Shown here in pieces: positions 63,623 to 64,000 of a stretch of DNA of 64,000 nucleotides (positions are counted from its first letter, which is position 1; every line of letters begins with the position of its first letter). This stretch comes from Rhizobium laguerreae (lineage in GTDB: Bacteria; Pseudomonadota; Alphaproteobacteria; Rhizobiales; Rhizobiaceae). Where the stretch lies: contig NZ_MRDM01000030.1 of the NCBI RefSeq assembly GCF_002008165.1, positions 124,001-188,000 on the forward strand, read 5' to 3'. The notes below the pieces were generated by a model. The model was not told the origin of the DNA, ran no database searches, and saw nothing but the letters and a program-made list of their open reading frames with translations. The translations under genes were made by a program, and so were the position numbers.

Positions 63623-64000
63623 CTAGCGGCCGGCGTTCTGGCCACCGTCGACGTGTAGGATCTCTCCCGTGACGAAGCTTGCGCTCTCGAGGTAGATCAC
63701 GGCATCGACGATGTCGCTGATCTCGCCCATGTGCCCGACCGGATGGAGAGCGGACAGGAACTCGTGAGTCTCGGGAGCGTGCATCGGGGTCTTGATGACG
63801 CCGGGAGACACGGCGTTGACGCGGACTCCCGTCTTGGCGAACTCGATGGCCAGTTCCTTCGTGACGGCGTTCAGACCGCCCTTGGTGAGCGAAGCGAGAG
63901 CCGTGGGAACGCTCGACACCGGCTGGTCCACGAGGCTCGTCGTGATGCTGACGATGTGTCCGGAACCCTGCTTGAGCATTTCCCTCGCAGCCCGCTGCGT
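63623..64000 (-). CDS. Short-chain dehydrogenase, cut by window edge
   Basis: Partial: the reading frame is open to the last base and the N-terminal part lies outside. The visible 125 residues contain the catalytic region VSITTSL and a position where YxxxK is expected reads ASLTKGG, the strand NAVSPGVIKTPM, and the C-terminal VTGEILHVDGGQNAGR typical of classical SDRs. The Tyr of YxxxK appears replaced by Leu (ASLTK), which would impair normal catalysis. First visible gene of the SDR-DsbA-tautomerase group. Confidence 0.8.
   Translation of the reverse strand, partial: TQRAAREMLKQGSGHIVSITTSLVDQPVSSVPTALASLTKGGLNAVTKELAIEFAKTGVRVNAVSPGVIKTPMHAPETHEFLSALHPVGHMGEISDIVDAVIYLESASFVTGEILHVDGGQNAGR

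Overview
The window looks like a stretch of a high-GC rhizobial alphaproteobacterium (Rhizobium, Ensifer or Agrobacterium relative), probably an accessory replicon or accessory chromosomal region. I base this on the gene families (tartrate dehydrogenase, tripartite TctABC transporter, DUF3422, DUF2783, many small amino-acid catabolism operons each with its own Lrp, GntR, LysR, IclR, MarR or AraC regulator), on a tandem hairpin small RNA of the alphaproteobacterial anti-Shine-Dalgarno type, and on decayed remnants of imuB-dnaE2. No rRNA, tRNA, intact insertion sequence, CRISPR or replication origin was seen.

Layout. 0.4-5.7 kb: a hydroxylysine-kinase-like phosphotransferase and a phospho-lyase-type class III aminotransferase, a GntR regulator, a tartrate dehydrogenase-like enzyme, a decayed glycerate kinase and an Lrp regulator. 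6.0-10.2 kb (minus): two paralogous GNAT acetyltransferases, a small cupin and a GabD-like aldehyde dehydrogenase. 10.7-16.8 kb (plus): homoserine dehydrogenase without ACT domain, aldehyde dehydrogenase, DapA, aspartase, a ThrB-like protein lacking catalytic residues and an Lrp regulator. This set can route homoserine through aspartate semialdehyde and aspartate to fumarate. 17.1-22.2 kb: cupin, GhrA-type reductase and ArgE-type deacylase (minus), a LysR regulator and another aldehyde dehydrogenase. 22.6-23.9 kb: DUF3422 protein.

24.1-41.0 kb (minus) is a 13-gene, nearly continuous unit: tctCBA transporter, aldehyde dehydrogenase, dimethylglycine-dehydrogenase-like flavoprotein, Tm-1-like protein, DgcA-like flavin/Fe-S oxidoreductase, T-protein-like aminomethyltransferase, EtfBA, PurU, FolD and ETF-quinone oxidoreductase. 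It contains a full route from N-methyl groups through folate to formate, with electrons passed by ETF to quinone. Divergent iclR, HAD hydrolase and omega-aminotransferase genes (41.1-43.9 kb) probably belong to the same, unidentified substrate.

44.1-53.0 kb is a homogentisate degradation cluster: acetoacetyl-CoA synthetase, DUF2783 protein, FAD monooxygenase, unusual metallo-beta-lactamase-fold protein, fumarylacetoacetase, homogentisate dioxygenase, maleylacetoacetate isomerase and a MarR regulator, with a palindromic operator candidate in the divergent promoter.

53.0-59.1 kb is a decay zone with few intact genes (hypothetical protein, NIPSNAP protein, NmrA-like reductase, AraC regulator, RidA) among remnants of SRAP, two ABC ATPases, imuB and dnaE2. 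It also holds the most distinctive non-coding signal: four consecutive hairpins whose loops all read CCTCCTCCC on the minus strand, ending in T-runs. 59.1-64.0 kb has an MFS-like membrane protein, an orphan PAS/GAF histidine kinase, a tautomerase, a DsbA-family protein and an SDR cut by the window edge.
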